Origin: an uncultured Ruminococcus sp. | GTDB lineage: Bacteria; Bacillota; Clostridia; Oscillospirales; Ruminococcaceae | NCBI GenBank assembly: GCA_945835085.1 | Contig: CAMAIG010000135.1 | Coordinates: 1 to 5,461, forward strand | Direction: 5' to 3' | Length of the DNA: 5,461 bases | Part shown: in pieces, positions 5,342 to 5,461 of the stretch | How positions within the stretch are numbered: position 1 is the stretch's first letter | Layout of the letters: the number at the start of each line of letters is the position of its first letter | Translations under genes and position numbers: made by a program | Notes under the pieces: model-generated | Databases searched by the model: none | The model's input: the letters and a program-made list of their open reading frames with translations, nothing else | Told to the model about the DNA's origin: nothing

Positions 5342-5461
5342 TGTAATCAGCCTCCATAAAAGGTTGTGTTATTAGATCGTTATTATTCATATCAAAGCCC
5401 AATCATTATTATTATAGAACAATTATATGATTTTTTCTATTCTAATCTATTAACAAATCTT
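5342..5461 (-). promoter_or_regulatory. AT-rich leader and likely promoter region of the operon
   Basis: This non-coding stretch has stop codons in all minus-strand frames and no credible plus-strand gene start. Two TATAAT hexamers occur on the minus strand (5422-5427 and 5411-5416), 70-86 nt before the GTG start. Neither has a good -35 element at 17 nt, so the exact promoter is uncertain. The sequence ends in GGAGG (5351-5355), 9 nt before the GTG, which decides that start. I see no terminator-like hairpin or riboswitch, but upstream sequence lies outside the window. Confidence 0.5.

Noticed and set aside
5342..5461. Possible riboswitch or attenuator in the operon leader
   Set aside because: The leader is AT-rich, without a stable GC hairpin, U-tract or conserved riboswitch core that I can recognise.
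1..5461. Mobile element, CRISPR array or phage genes
   Set aside because: There is no transposase or integrase, no regular spaced repeats and no terminal inverted repeats. All strong coding frames are core metabolic or membrane families.

Overview
The window looks like chromosomal DNA from an anaerobic, gut- or rumen-type member of the Clostridia (Bacillota), most likely an Oscillospiraceae/Ruminococcus-like organism. The evidence is a ferredoxin-dependent 2-oxoacid oxidoreductase, strong GGAGG-type ribosome binding sites, frequent GTG/TTG starts, moderate GC content with AT-rich gaps, and protein sequences resembling clostridial families recognised from memory. The genus is an inference. No mobile element, CRISPR array, RNA gene or phage signature is visible.

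All seven supported genes lie on the minus strand, so transcription runs from high to low coordinates. Bases 5342-5461 are an AT-rich leader with stops in every minus-strand frame. It holds two TATAAT hexamers and a GGAGG site, and I take it as the promoter region. Next comes one tightly packed six-gene transcription unit: a 551-aa FakA/YloV-type DAK-domain protein (3686-5341, GTG start), a 218-aa P-loop NTPase (3012-3668), and the four subunits of a 2-oxoacid:ferredoxin oxidoreductase. The subunits are delta, a 2x[4Fe-4S] ferredoxin (2784-2990), alpha (1695-2762, TTG start), beta (952-1695) and gamma (395-931). Gaps are 17, 21, 21, -1 and 20 nt. The unit closes with a strong intrinsic terminator (326-367).

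Beyond the terminator, a same-strand gene runs off the window edge (1-257). It encodes the N-terminus of a DUF421/YetF-type membrane protein from a TTG start. The gap before it (258-325) carries two inverted repeats that may be regulatory.

The oxidoreductase should decarboxylate a 2-oxoacid (branched-chain, 2-oxoglutarate or similar) to an acyl-CoA with reduction of ferredoxin, or run in reverse to fix CO2 onto an acyl-CoA. The main point of interest is the company it keeps: a fatty-acid-kinase-type protein and an uncharacterised SIMIBI-class NTPase share its transcript. This suggests a link between acyl activation and oxoacid metabolism, or a dedicated cofactor-maturation or regulatory NTPase. 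Both are hypotheses. Smaller points are a repeated 16-nt translation-initiation module in front of alpha and gamma, and apparently extra cysteines in the ferredoxin and gamma subunits.
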